The notes below the pieces were generated by a model. That model was not told the DNA's origin, did not search any database, and saw only the letters and a list, made by a program, of their open reading frames with translations. From JANNWF01 sp052390415 (GTDB lineage Bacteria > Pseudomonadota > Gammaproteobacteria > Xanthomonadales > Xanthomonadaceae): 26,012 nucleotides of DNA. A program made the position numbers and the translations under genes. The stretch is from the NCBI GenBank assembly GCA_052390415.1, contig JBQTGY010000122.1:1-26012 (forward strand). The letters are read 5' to 3'. Within the stretch, counting starts at the first letter, position 1. Each line of letters opens with the position of its first letter. Shown piece after piece: positions 8,589 through 17,692 of this stretch.

Positions 8589-8595
8589 TCAGACC

Positions 8596-11500
8596 GTGAT
8601 CTACACCTTTTATTCCTTCAAAGGCGGCGTGGGTCGCTCGATGGCGATGGCCGGCGTGGCCTATCTGTTCGCTCAGCGAGGACTGAGAGTGCTAGCTGTC
8701 GACTTCGACCTGGAGGCCCCAGGTCTGGAGCGCTACTTCTTCGACGGTGAACGCTGCAAGTCGGTGCGTGCGCAGCCCGGCTTGCTGGATTTTATCCAGG
8801 ACTATCGATCAGCACTCACCAGCGAAGCGGCTTTCAAGAAAGGTGATTTCAAGAACTGGCAGCGCTATTGCACGCCCGCAATCCACGGCACCGGAGTCAA
8901 ACGCGGCTCGGTTGACTTGATGACCGCAGGCCGCCGCGAGCCCGAAACAGCACTTCGCGACTATGCGTTGACCGTGCGCAGCTTCGATTGGCAAGCCTTT
9001 TTCTTCAACGCCAAAGGCGATCTCTTTTTTGACTGGCTGAGGCGCCGCCTGCTGGAACCGGATGTGGGCTACGACGTTGTCCTTGTCGACAGTCGCACCG
9101 GCGTCACCGAGATGGGCGGTGTCTGCGCCTATCAGCTCGCCGATGCGGCGGTGCTCCTGTGTGCGGCCAACTTCCAGAACCTGGAAGGCACCCGCGAGGT
9201 GGCGCGCGATTTCCGCAGTGACAGCGTGCGCGCGTTGCGCCGAGGGCGGCCACTCGAATTGGTCGCCGTGCCCGCACGCATCGAGCCCGACCATCCGGGC
9301 CGGGCCGAGTTTCTCGCTCGTTTCAAGGCGGAGTTGGGTGTCGAAGGCATGCCAATGGTGCTCGCTGATGCGGGACTGGACTACGAGCGCCTCGCCATTC
9401 CCTATGACCCTGCCTTCGCATTTGCCGAGAGGCTGGTGGGTGAGTCGCCGCTTGCAGGCGACCTGAAAAAGCCGCCGGTCGACTTGTTCGAATGTCTGGC
9501 GGACGCTTTGACCCTGTTGGCACCCGCCGGCTCGCGACTGCACGCGCAGCGGGAAGAAGTGTTGGCGCGGCTGACGGGGGCAGCCGTTGCCGCGACCGCG
9601 CCGTTATTGGCTGATACCACCAAGAGTTCAGCCGGCTTTGACGCCTACATCGACTTCGCCCTTGAGGATCACGCGGTGGTTGCCGAGTTGACGTCCGTAC
9701 TCGAGCAAGCAGGCTTCAGGGTGTTTCATGGTCGACGCAGCCCGGCGCCGGGAATGAGTTTGGTCGACGCGAGGGATCAAGCGCTTGAATACAGTCATAC
9801 CCTGTTGGTGGCCTTTGGCAAACCCACCAACAACGAGTCCCGGGCGCGCCTGATCGCACGTGCGCGGCGCCTGCAAACCATCAGCATTCTGCCGTTGCTG
9901 CTGCCCGGTAGTGATGCCAGCGTGCTTGCTTCGTTTGACTTGTCAGAGCGTCAGGCGCTGGATCTGCGCGGCTGGTCAGTGCCGGAGGCACGCGAGCGCT
10001 TGATGGAAAACCTCGCCGCTGTGTTGCGGCAGCGCCAGAGCGCTTCTGCGGCTCCCATGAGCGCGACGGTGGAGCCAATGCCCTATGTGGGAACGCGCGC
10101 CTATGGCGAAGACGACGAGGCATACTTTTTCGGTCGCGAAGATGAGATCCAGCAGCTTGTCGTACTGCTGAATGGTCACTCGGTGATCCACATCACGGGC
10201 CCGGCCAAGGTAGGCAAGACCTCCCTGGTTCAAGCAGGCGTGGTGCCAGCATTACGTCGGCTCAGGAATGCAAAAGGCGATGCATGTCTCAAGTGCATCG
10301 AAAGGCTGGATTTATCAATCGACCGTCCGATGGTTGCGATGCTGGAAGTTGCGTCGCGCGCCGATGTACTGGTACTCGATGCCATCGACACCTTCGAGGG
10401 CGGCGGGCGTGAGTCAGATCGAGCCGCGCGGCTGAACCTCTTGCTCAGGTTGTTGCAGACAGTTGGCCCTGATTGCCGACTGATTCTGGTCGCACGTGAC
10501 GTGCTTGGGCAGGGCGAGCGCGAAGCCGCAAGGTTTGCCATCGATGCGAGCTTGCAGGGTCGAAGCACGACGCACCTGCATGTTGGCCCTATGGCCCGAG
10601 ACGCACTTCTGCGTGCCATCCAGGGTCCCGCCGAGCGCGCTGGACATTTGCTGGAGCCAGGGCTCGCTGAGCGGCTGATCGAAAGTGTCGGCGCTTCAGG
10701 TAGCGCGATTGCACACATCCAGAATTTGCTCGCCACGATCTGGCCCGAACGCAAACGCGGTTGGCTTACCAATCGAAGTCTCGATGCCTCAGGCCACCCG
10801 GATCGGTTGGTGGCGGCTCATTTCCTGCGCGTTTTCGGAGAGCTTGAGCCGGACCTGCTCGCGGCATCTCAGGCACTGATTTTGCGCTTGGTCACCCTGT
10901 CGGGTCGCCGCGAGTTGATGCCGTCGAAGCAGGATTGGGAGCAGGTGGCGACAATGCCATTGCTTGCGTCCGTGGACGCCGTGCGGCTGCGGGATCGCCT
11001 GATTGCTGAAGGTTTCTTTGACGTCTACCGCGAAGAAAAAGCCGAGGGCGAAAGGGAACGAAGTTCGGCGCTGCAAATTGCGCTGGCGAGGCCATGCGCA
11101 GTGGCCTATTTCGACGAGACCAAGACGGAGATTAACCTCAAGTACCTGCTTTGGCGCGATGCGCTCGCCGCACAGATTCGGTTGTGGCGCGAAGGCCAAG
11201 ACGATGCATTGCTGAGAAGCGCAGGTCTTATCGAAGCTGAAACCTGGCTCGAATCCCACCCGGAGTGGATGACCGAAGTCGAACGCCAGTTCTTACAGCT
11301 TTCGCTGACTGCGCGCGCCGAGCGCTCGCGCAAGAAGCAGGAATTGATTGCGAGGGAACAGAAGCTCAAGGAACAGAACGACCAGGACCGCCTTGAAGCA
11401 GCCGAGAAGCTGGCGGCGGAAATGCAGCTCCGCGCCCACATCGAGCAACAAGGTCGAGAAGCGGTGCAGGCATATGTCAATCGGCTGATTCGCGGTCGAT

Positions 11501-12516
11501 TCTGGTTGGTTGGAATGCTCTTGGTTGCGGTAGCTGGGGTGGTTTTTGCCATGCATTTCAGCGGGCAAGCAATTGCCGAGAGAAAGAAGGCGGCCGAGGC
11601 AGAAGTGCTGAGTGCGCGGGCAGAGGTTGTTTCGGCCAGGCTTGCGTTGGAGAGTCTCAAGGAAGCCGAAGAAGCGCAGGTGCGGGTTCAACAAAGCGCG
11701 GCAGTGCTGATCGCTGCGGCTACCGATACCCTGAATGCTGAAGACTTGAGTTCACGCCAATCAGCGAGCGCCCGGCTTGCCGATGCGCAATCCGAATTCG
11801 CCGCCGCTTCCGCACCGACTGCAGAGCCCTCCGATGAGTGCCCGGCGGGCCGGCGTCTCTACATGCACGTTGCCAACGAAGTTGATCGAACGTCGGCGCA
11901 ACAGCTCATCGGCTCTCTGGAAAAAGAGCGGTTCATTGTGCCGGGAATCGAACTGGTCAACGCGACTCCGTCGATCACTGATGTACGCTATTTTCGACTC
12001 AGCGAGCAATCCGGCGCAGCCATTGCGGTCCGCATCCTGCGAAGCGCGGGCGTTGACCCAGTGCGGGAGAACTACTTTGAAGTGCAGGAGTCTTCGACGG
12101 CGCTTCGATCATGCCACTTTGAAGCCTGGTTTGCTGCCGGTGCGTTCTCGAAACCGCCCCGCCAAGTGACCCAACCATCAAGTGTCACCACCCTGCGCTA
12201 CTACCGCGACTCGGATCGCGAATTGGTCCAAACAGTCGCCAAAAAGCTCGGCTTCAACGCCGAAAAAGGCACCTCCAAACTGATCAGCCTCGCGCCCAGC
12301 GTGTTGGTCTACAGCAGCGACACTTCCAAGGCTGATCGCATCGCGGCAGCACTCGCGTTTTTCGAAGCTGGGTTCCCGCTGCGCGCAATGGGCCCTGCCA
12401 GAAAGGTGAAGGACAAGCAGCTCATCCAAGTCATCGCTTCAGGCCCGGCCGAGAGCAGATGCGAACTGCTGACCGAGGCCGAAATCCGGGCCGGCAAGGA
12501 ATGTGGAGGTGAGTAA
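8596..12516 (+). CDS. KGGVGR ParA-like ATPase / TIR-like / STAND NTPase / TM / duplicated C-terminal module
   Basis: A 1306-residue membrane-anchored signalling protein. Residues 1-330 are a ParA/MinD-like ATPase of the KGGVGR-variant kind: deviant Walker A KGGVGRS (9-15), VLAVDFDLEAPGLERYFF, and VVLVDSRTGVTEMGG near 160. Residues 347-476 are TIR-like (FDAYIDFALEDHAVVAEL, FRVFHGRRSPAPGMS), but the usual SxWxxxE catalytic block is not apparent. Residues 497-800 form a STAND-type NTPase: FFGREDEIQQL, Walker A GPAKVGKTS (535-543), Walker B VLVLDAID near 592-598. Long helices flank a single TM segment (about 970-988, FWLVGMLLVAVAGVVFAM). The last 225 residues hold two related modules (TDVRYFRLSE and TTLRYYRDSD), reminiscent of LytR C-terminal or SPOR-like folds, predicted outside the cytoplasm. 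STAND proteins are ligand-triggered oligomerising switches, so this is probably the hub of the locus. Which side the C-terminus faces is inference. Confidence 0.9.
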   Translation: MIYTFYSFKGGVGRSMAMAGVAYLFAQRGLRVLAVDFDLEAPGLERYFFDGERCKSVRAQPGLLDFIQDYRSALTSEAAFKKGDFKNWQRYCTPAIHGTGVKRGSVDLMTAGRREPETALRDYALTVRSFDWQAFFFNAKGDLFFDWLRRRLLEPDVGYDVVLVDSRTGVTEMGGVCAYQLADAAVLLCAANFQNLEGTREVARDFRSDSVRALRRGRPLELVAVPARIEPDHPGRAEFLARFKAELGVEGMPMVLADAGLDYERLAIPYDPAFAFAERLVGESPLAGDLKKPPVDLFECLADALTLLAPAGSRLHAQREEVLARLTGAAVAATAPLLADTTKSSAGFDAYIDFALEDHAVVAELTSVLEQAGFRVFHGRRSPAPGMSLVDARDQALEYSHTLLVAFGKPTNNESRARLIARARRLQTISILPLLLPGSDASVLASFDLSERQALDLRGWSVPEARERLMENLAAVLRQRQSASAAPMSATVEPMPYVGTRAYGEDDEAYFFGREDEIQQLVVLLNGHSVIHITGPAKVGKTSLVQAGVVPALRRLRNAKGDACLKCIERLDLSIDRPMVAMLEVASRADVLVLDAIDTFEGGGRESDRAARLNLLLRLLQTVGPDCRLILVARDVLGQGEREAARFAIDASLQGRSTTHLHVGPMARDALLRAIQGPAERAGHLLEPGLAERLIESVGASGSAIAHIQNLLATIWPERKRGWLTNRSLDASGHPDRLVAAHFLRVFGELEPDLLAASQALILRLVTLSGRRELMPSKQDWEQVATMPLLASVDAVRLRDRLIAEGFFDVYREEKAEGERERSSALQIALARPCAVAYFDETKTEINLKYLLWRDALAAQIRLWREGQDDALLRSAGLIEAETWLESHPEWMTEVERQFLQLSLTARAERSRKKQELIAREQKLKEQNDQDRLEAAEKLAAEMQLRAHIEQQGREAVQAYVNRLIRGRFWLVGMLLVAVAGVVFAMHFSGQAIAERKKAAEAEVLSARAEVVSARLALESLKEAEEAQVRVQQSAAVLIAAATDTLNAEDLSSRQSASARLADAQSEFAAASAPTAEPSDECPAGRRLYMHVANEVDRTSAQQLIGSLEKERFIVPGIELVNATPSITDVRYFRLSEQSGAAIAVRILRSAGVDPVRENYFEVQESSTALRSCHFEAWFAAGAFSKPPRQVTQPSSVTTLRYYRDSDRELVQTVAKKLGFNAEKGTSKLISLAPSVLVYSSDTSKADRIAAALAFFEAGFPLRAMGPARKVKDKQLIQVIASGPAESRCELLTEAEIRAGKECGGE

Positions 12517-12684
12517 GGCGGTCACATGATCGTGTATTGCACAGCGTGAACATCGGCGCAGCCGCGCGTCCCGCCTCTTTCACACATGGTGCACACGCGA
12601 TTGCCGGTCGAACGTGATGGCTTGCCGCACGTGTGGTTTCGAAAGCGGCGTTACTTGGTCTTCAACGGGAAAAGGGTGGATCCA

Positions 12685-14703
12685 ATGCGTGTCTTCGTCA
12701 TTCGCGGGTTTGGCGTCAAGAAGGATTCTGCTGGCCAACTGGTTGACTTCGAACGTGTGCACGATCTGTTGATCGCGCCTGCGCTCAAACGATGTGGCCT
12801 GGACGGCGGCACCACGGCAGAGGTGATTGACGCCGGCAACATCCGGGCAGACATGTTCGCGCTGATTCTGGAAGCGGACGTCGTCGTTTGCGACATCACC
12901 GTGCACAACGCGAACGTGTTTTACGAGTTGGGCATACGTCATGCGTTGCGCAAGAAACACACCGTACTCATCAAGGGCGATCCATCGGCTGATACCACTC
13001 CGTTCGATCTGTCCACAGATCGCTATCTTCGATACGAAGTGGCGGACCCAGCCGCGACGCTCGACCAGTTGGTCGCGACCTTGCAGGCCTCGATCTGGGG
13101 TAGCCGAGAAACCGACAGCCCCGTTTTCCTGATGTTGCCGAGCTTCAAAGAGGCCAACCCCGGTGACGTGATGGTTGTTCCGTTGGACCTTATCGAAGAG
13201 GTGCAGCGAGCTCAAAAGGCAGGCGACAAAGCATGGCTTCGAGTGATCGCCGAAGACTTGCTGAAGCAGCGTTTTGAGCGGGAAGGGCTTCGTTGTGTGG
13301 CACGGGCGCAATGGAAACTCAAGGACTATTCCGACGCTCGTACCAACTGGGAGAGAGTGCTGGTCGCGTCGCCTCACGACATCGAAGCCAATCTTGCCTT
13401 GGCCAATATCTATGAGCGCCTGCACCGATCCGATGGACGTGAAACATGGTTGGAGAAGTCCAACCAAGCGATCAGCAGGGTGCTGCAATCATCCGGGCTG
13501 AAGGTGGCGGTTGAGGCCGAGGCACTGGGGTTGCAAGGCCGAAATTTGAAGAGCGCCTGGAGGACTCGCTTGAATGGGGTTGCCGATCCGTTGCAGGCGC
13601 TCAAACTTGCGCTCGATGCTCGTGTGAGACAGTCCTATGAAAGCTACCGCCGAGCTTTCGAGTGCGACTTGAACGCCTTCTATCCCGGCGTGGCTGCGTT
13701 GCAGATGGGGCACATCTTGCTGCAACTCGCGGACTTGCCTGAGTGGCGCAATCTGTTCAAAGGCAATGCAAAACAGGCTGGGCGTGCCCGCGAGGATCTG
13801 CAAAGCGAGATACCGGCGCTGGCTAGCGTTGTACAGGCATCGGTGGATCGCTCGATCAAGCTGGAACAGGGAAGTGGAGGCGGGTGGGCGCAGATCGCCG
13901 CTGCGGATCTCCAGTTCTTGAAGGCGTCGGACGGTAACGATGCGGATGAACAGGCGGCTGTCGTGCAGGCGTATCGCGATGCGTTCGCTGCTCAGGATGA
14001 ATTTGCTTGGGATGCAACCAGAGGGCAACTCCAGCTGTTTGCACAGCTGGGAATTCGCGTCGCTACGGCGGAGGCGGTGATCCAGGCCTTGGACCGACCG
14101 AGTGCCAAGCCAACGATCAGGCATCTGGTGGTGTTTGCTGGCCACACCATTGACCTGGATGGAGCAAGGTTGCGTTTTCCCGCAGTCGCAGAAGGGCTGG
14201 CGCGCCAAAAGATTACCGAGCAATTGCAGGGCTTTCAGGCCGCCCTCGATGCCGGAGAAGAACTGCTGGTCCTGGCGAGCGCCGCACCTGGTGCCGACTT
14301 GATCACGCATGAGGTCTGCAAAGAGCTGCGGATCAGCTGTCGCCTGTGTTTGCCGATGCCGGCCGACGCGATCGCCCAGCTTGTTTTCCCGGAAGCGGAT
14401 CAATGGCGAACCCGCTTCTGGAAGGTCGTTGAAGCTGAAAAAGCATCTCTGTTGCAGTTGGAGGATCAAGCCGAATTGCCGCGATGGCTTCAGGGGCGAG
14501 CTGGGGTGGATGTGTGGGAAAGAGGCAATCGTTGGATGATGCAAATGGCCCAGGTTTCAGAAGCGAAGAGCGTAAGACTTCTGGTTGTCTGGGACGGCCA
14601 CGATGACCCCAAAACGGGTGGTACGGCGCATATGGTGCGACTTGCCAAATCGCTACCGAAGTTCAGCCTGGATGTCATTGATAGCCGCCAGTTTCTGAGT
14701 TGA
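12685..14703 (+). CDS. TIR-like domain, TPR/TRAFs-binding-like region and SLOG-like domain
   Basis: This is a 672-residue soluble protein. Residues 1-140 are a Rossmann-like ligand domain: MRVFVIRGFG, ADVVVCDITVHNANVFYELGIRHAL (64-88, Glu81) and KKHTVLIKGD. This arrangement is typical of bacterial proteins annotated as MAP3K TRAFs-binding (DUF4071). Residues about 170-470 are helical with TPR-like pairs (RCVARAQWKLKDYSDARTNW, IEANLALANIYERL). Residues about 478-672 resemble the SLOG superfamily, a nucleotide-sensing Rossmann fold: HLVVFAGHTID, LLVLASAAPGADLI, LCLPMPAD, LLVVWDGHDDPKTGGTAHMV. The ATG at 12685 is preferred because GGGTGGA precedes it and the domain starts there; an ATG at 12586 would add 33 unlikely residues. 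It could sense a nucleotide signal and dock other components. Confidence 0.85.
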   Translation: MRVFVIRGFGVKKDSAGQLVDFERVHDLLIAPALKRCGLDGGTTAEVIDAGNIRADMFALILEADVVVCDITVHNANVFYELGIRHALRKKHTVLIKGDPSADTTPFDLSTDRYLRYEVADPAATLDQLVATLQASIWGSRETDSPVFLMLPSFKEANPGDVMVVPLDLIEEVQRAQKAGDKAWLRVIAEDLLKQRFEREGLRCVARAQWKLKDYSDARTNWERVLVASPHDIEANLALANIYERLHRSDGRETWLEKSNQAISRVLQSSGLKVAVEAEALGLQGRNLKSAWRTRLNGVADPLQALKLALDARVRQSYESYRRAFECDLNAFYPGVAALQMGHILLQLADLPEWRNLFKGNAKQAGRAREDLQSEIPALASVVQASVDRSIKLEQGSGGGWAQIAAADLQFLKASDGNDADEQAAVVQAYRDAFAAQDEFAWDATRGQLQLFAQLGIRVATAEAVIQALDRPSAKPTIRHLVVFAGHTIDLDGARLRFPAVAEGLARQKITEQLQGFQAALDAGEELLVLASAAPGADLITHEVCKELRISCRLCLPMPADAIAQLVFPEADQWRTRFWKVVEAEKASLLQLEDQAELPRWLQGRAGVDVWERGNRWMMQMAQVSEAKSVRLLVVWDGHDDPKTGGTAHMVRLAKSLPKFSLDVIDSRQFLS

Positions 14704-14843
14704 GCAGCTTTTTTTGGCAAGTGCTGAATCATTGAGGGGCAGTTGCAATTGACTGGGCATGTCGAAGTACGACATCCAAGTCCACAAGGCGATGCCAAGC
14801 CCATGTCCACTCAGCGCACCATTTTCGCCACCAGGAGAAGGAA

Positions 14844-16427
14844 ATGCCCTACCAAACCCTCACCCGCGACCAGCACTTTCAGAATCCAGGCCCCAAACGA
14901 ATCCTTGCGCTCGATGGCGGCGGGCTGCGTGGCATCGTCACCTTGGGCTATCTGAAGCGCATCGAATCGCTGCTGCGCGAGCGCCATGGCGGACATCCGG
15001 ATTTTCGGCTCGGCCACTATTTCGACCTGATCGCGGGCACCTCGACCGGGGCGATCATTGCGGCTGGCTTGGCGATTGGTTTGTCTGTCGATGAGCTGAT
15101 CACGCACTACGTGAAACTGGGACGCAAGGTCTTCAAGGGCAGCTTCTTTCGCAGAGGTAAGTTGCGTGAACGCTACGACAAGGAGGAATTGATCGAAGAG
15201 CTCAAAAAGGTCTTCGGAGACCGCAGCTTGGGCGATCCCAGTCTGTGCACCGGGCTGTTGGTGATCAGCAAGCGCATGGACACCGGCAGCCTGTGGCCGT
15301 TGGGCAATAACCCGAAAGGTCGCTATTTCAGTGCCAAGGCAGGCTCTACCACGATCGCCAACTCCGACTATCCGTTGTGGCAAGTCGTACGCGCATCCAC
15401 TGCGGCACCTACCTATTTCGTGCCCGAGAAAATCATCATCGCGCGCGAAGACGGCAAGGATGCCAAGCAAGGTGAGTTTGTGGATGGTGGCGTCAGCCCG
15501 TTCAACAACCCAGCCCTGCAAGCACTGATGTACGCCAGCCTCGAAGGCTATCGCGTGAACTGGCCGACGGGTGAGAATCAGCTGTTGATCGTGTCGGTCG
15601 GCACCGGTACCGGAGATCCCGGTCGACCCACCAGCGGGGTTGCCGCGTTGGCAGGCATCAGTGCCCTGGAGTCGCTGATGGACGACTGCGCCACCTTGGT
15701 CGAAACCCTTATGCAGTGGCTATCCAACGGTTCGGATGCACGGGTCATCGACCGTGAACTGGGCAACCTCGGCAACGACCTGTTGGCCGGCAAACCCACC
15801 TTTGGCTATCGGCGTTATCAACTCGACTTGACGCGCAAAGGCGTGGATGTGCTCAAGCCGGGCGTGTCCGAAAAGACGCTGGCGTCTTTGCCCGCGATGG
15901 ACAAGCCAGCCAATCTCGATCTGCTCAAGGAATTGGGCGAACTCGCCGCCAAAAAGGACGTGCGCGACGAGCATTTCCCCGCCGTGTTTGACCTACCCAA
16001 GCCCGCGACCGATCCGACCACGCTGCAGGTCTACCGACGCCGCGACCAGACCACCGTCACCGCCATCCCACTCGACCTCGAAGCCAAGCCGGACGCCGAA
16101 CTCGGCAGCAAACTGTTCACCTATCACAAGTGGGACGCCCGCCAGACCTGCAAACGCGGCGACTGGCTGGTGCACAACGGCGACGACGTCTACACCGTCG
16201 ATCGCGACACCTTCGCCCGCACCTACACCGAGGTTGCTCCGGGTCAATATCGCAAGACTGCCAATGTGTGGGCGGAGCGTGCGGACAAAGCCGGCGAGAT
16301 CGCCACCAAGGAAGGCAGCACCCGCTACAAGGCCGGCGACTTTCTCGTTTACAACCAAGCCGACCGCAAGGATGGGTATGCGGTGACGGCGAAGAAGTTT
16401 GCGGAGTTGTATGAGGCGGTGGGGTGA
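14844..16427 (+). CDS. Patatin-like phospholipase with duplicated C-terminal GDWLV module
   Basis: The 527-residue product is a patatin-fold lipid acyl hydrolase. The oxyanion-hole motif DGGGLRG (24-30), the nucleophile elbow GTSTG (65-69, Ser67) and the catalytic Asp of VDGG (Asp214) are all intact, so it is probably active. Related patatins (for example CapV) are membrane-degrading effectors in CBASS and other immune systems. Beyond the catalytic core, about residues 405-527 hold two similar modules: KRGDWLVHNGDDVYTVDRDTF and YKAGDFLVYNQADRKDGYAV, each a short beta unit with G-D-[WF]-L-V. This may be a PGDYG-like domain, seen in my memory as a small conflict-system add-on; the name is tentative. 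No signal peptide or TM helix is present, so it acts from the cytoplasm. AGGAG at 14833-14837 is a strong site six bases before the ATG. Confidence 0.93.
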   Translation: MPYQTLTRDQHFQNPGPKRILALDGGGLRGIVTLGYLKRIESLLRERHGGHPDFRLGHYFDLIAGTSTGAIIAAGLAIGLSVDELITHYVKLGRKVFKGSFFRRGKLRERYDKEELIEELKKVFGDRSLGDPSLCTGLLVISKRMDTGSLWPLGNNPKGRYFSAKAGSTTIANSDYPLWQVVRASTAAPTYFVPEKIIIAREDGKDAKQGEFVDGGVSPFNNPALQALMYASLEGYRVNWPTGENQLLIVSVGTGTGDPGRPTSGVAALAGISALESLMDDCATLVETLMQWLSNGSDARVIDRELGNLGNDLLAGKPTFGYRRYQLDLTRKGVDVLKPGVSEKTLASLPAMDKPANLDLLKELGELAAKKDVRDEHFPAVFDLPKPATDPTTLQVYRRRDQTTVTAIPLDLEAKPDAELGSKLFTYHKWDARQTCKRGDWLVHNGDDVYTVDRDTFARTYTEVAPGQYRKTANVWAERADKAGEIATKEGSTRYKAGDFLVYNQADRKDGYAVTAKKFAELYEAVG

Positions 16428-16445
16428 GCTCACTCAGGATTATGG

Positions 16446-16468
16446 TCGGGGTGGTTCATCGACCCCGA
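16446..16468 (+). other. Hairpin between the patatin and pentapeptide-repeat genes
   Basis: TCGGGGT (16446-16452) and ACCCCGA (16462-16468) pair perfectly over a 9-base loop, soon after the patatin stop codon. No T-tract follows. It might be a weak terminator or a processing/stability element between two genes of the block. Confidence 0.3.
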
Positions 16469-16548
16469 TGGGTCCGGAGGGAAGGCGTCCAGAAAGCCAG
16501 TGAGTCTCGTCGCATCATGGGATTCAAGGTCCAGAAAAGGCTGGTCCA

Positions 16549-17688
16549 ATGCATTTGTCCGAACGCGTTAACTCGAAGCTACTGATCGAACACCAAGATG
16601 TTCAAGGCATCGATCTGAGTGACCGCTTTTTCCTAGACAGCGTCATTCGCTTTTCAACCTTTACGCGCTGTTCGATGCGTCATAGCAGCTTTGCCACCAG
16701 CCGCGTCGAGCACTGCCGGTTCCGCGGCTGCGACCTCTCGCACGCGCGCTTCGATCAAGCCAGCATCATTTCTTCGTCAACTTTCGACGATGAAGGCGAA
16801 ATGAGCGGCGTCCTGCGCGACGCGCGATTCGACGGCACAAAGCTTGCCCAGGTCGACTTCGGTCCCATCTTTGCCGAGCGCGCGGACTTCAATCGGGCCA
16901 ACCTCAATGAGGTGACGTTTAGAGGCACCAAGCTTGCGCGGGCGCGTTTCATAGGCAGTCGGTTAACGCGAGTGAATTTTCTTGGGACGAGTTTGAAAGA
17001 AGCTGTGTTTGTGAGGAACAGCTTGACCAATTGCAAGCTTGACGAAGTGCTGGTAACCGGTGTCGCCGCGTGGAACAACAAGTACGACGAGGCTTCATCT
17101 GACCAGCAAAGATGCATCATCGACGACCACTTGCCGCTGCGAATCCGCAACATTGAGACTGCGCAATTGATCGACCAGGTGTGTGACGGCAAGTTTGCCA
17201 ATGCCGTCAACGAAATGACTGGATGCGCTGTCTTGCTGCTCGGCAGATTTGATAAGGCCGGTCGTGAGCGCCTTGACGTTCTCAGACGAGGGCTCGAAGA
17301 ACAAGGCTACCTTCCGCTGATCTTCGAATTCGTGCCGCCGACAGACCGAACTGTCACTGAGACCGTGGTGCTGCTGGCACACATGGTCAAGTTCATTGTC
17401 GCCGACCTCAGCGACCCGCGCTCTGTGGGCCACGAGTTGCGCTCCATTATCCCAACACTCGGCGTGCCCGTGGTACCCGTTATTTCAGCGAACCAGGATG
17501 CCTACAGTATGTTTGGCGACTACTGGCGGTACGACTGGGTGCTTGACATCGTCAGGTATGGCAGCACCCAAGAATTGGCCGACATTCTCTTGAGCCGGAT
17601 AATCTCGCCGGCCCTGGGAAAGGCTGAGCAAATCGACGCGCGCCGGAAGAAGCATCTGCGTGCCGCCGCCGACAATCGGGAGAGCTGA
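16549..17688 (+). CDS. Pentapeptide-repeat protein with C-terminal TIR-like domain
   Basis: The 379-residue protein has an N-terminal right-handed beta-helix of pentapeptide repeats (about 17-175; units such as RFSTF, HSSFA, CRFRGCDLSHARF, ADFNRANLNEVTF, RARFIGSRLTRVNFLGTSL). A linker with AAWNNKYD and LRIRNIETAQLID leads to a TIR-like Rossmann domain (about 226-350): AVLLLGRFDKAGRERLDVL, YLPLIFEFVPP, KFIVADLSDPRSVGHELRSI (Glu297) and VPVVPVI. This whole pairing is a recurrent bacterial family whose function has not been established as far as I know. The VADLSD...HEL block parallels the VCDIT...YELG block of the TRAFs/SLOG protein upstream and the VADLT...YELG block of the pYEATS fusion, suggesting that they bind similar ligands. 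AAAGG precedes the ATG. The next gene starts four bases after its stop. Confidence 0.9.
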   Translation: MHLSERVNSKLLIEHQDVQGIDLSDRFFLDSVIRFSTFTRCSMRHSSFATSRVEHCRFRGCDLSHARFDQASIISSSTFDDEGEMSGVLRDARFDGTKLAQVDFGPIFAERADFNRANLNEVTFRGTKLARARFIGSRLTRVNFLGTSLKEAVFVRNSLTNCKLDEVLVTGVAAWNNKYDEASSDQQRCIIDDHLPLRIRNIETAQLIDQVCDGKFANAVNEMTGCAVLLLGRFDKAGRERLDVLRRGLEEQGYLPLIFEFVPPTDRTVTETVVLLAHMVKFIVADLSDPRSVGHELRSIIPTLGVPVVPVISANQDAYSMFGDYWRYDWVLDIVRYGSTQELADILLSRIISPALGKAEQIDARRKKHLRAAADNRES

Positions 17689-17692
17689 AGCC

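Noticed and set aside
8542..8595. Upstream GTG extension of the STAND protein
   Set aside because: It overlaps the DUF4062 gene, adds an Arg-rich tail and lacks the spacing of the GGAG site at 8585-8588.
12586..12684. Upstream ATG extension of the TRAFs/SLOG protein
   Set aside because: The 33 added residues are basic and unlike the family, and a better ribosome binding site precedes the ATG at 12685.
12580..13488. Minus-strand frame of 302 codons over the start of the TRAFs/SLOG gene
   Set aside because: It overlaps the recognisable TIR-like domain coding region and has no family motif or ribosome binding site.
13489..14544. Minus-strand frame of 351 codons opposite the TRAFs/SLOG gene
   Set aside because: The plus strand has clear domain motifs over its full length; the antisense frame shows none.
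14709..14715. Run of seven T after the TRAFs/SLOG gene as an intrinsic terminator
   Set aside because: No stable stem lies directly in front of it.
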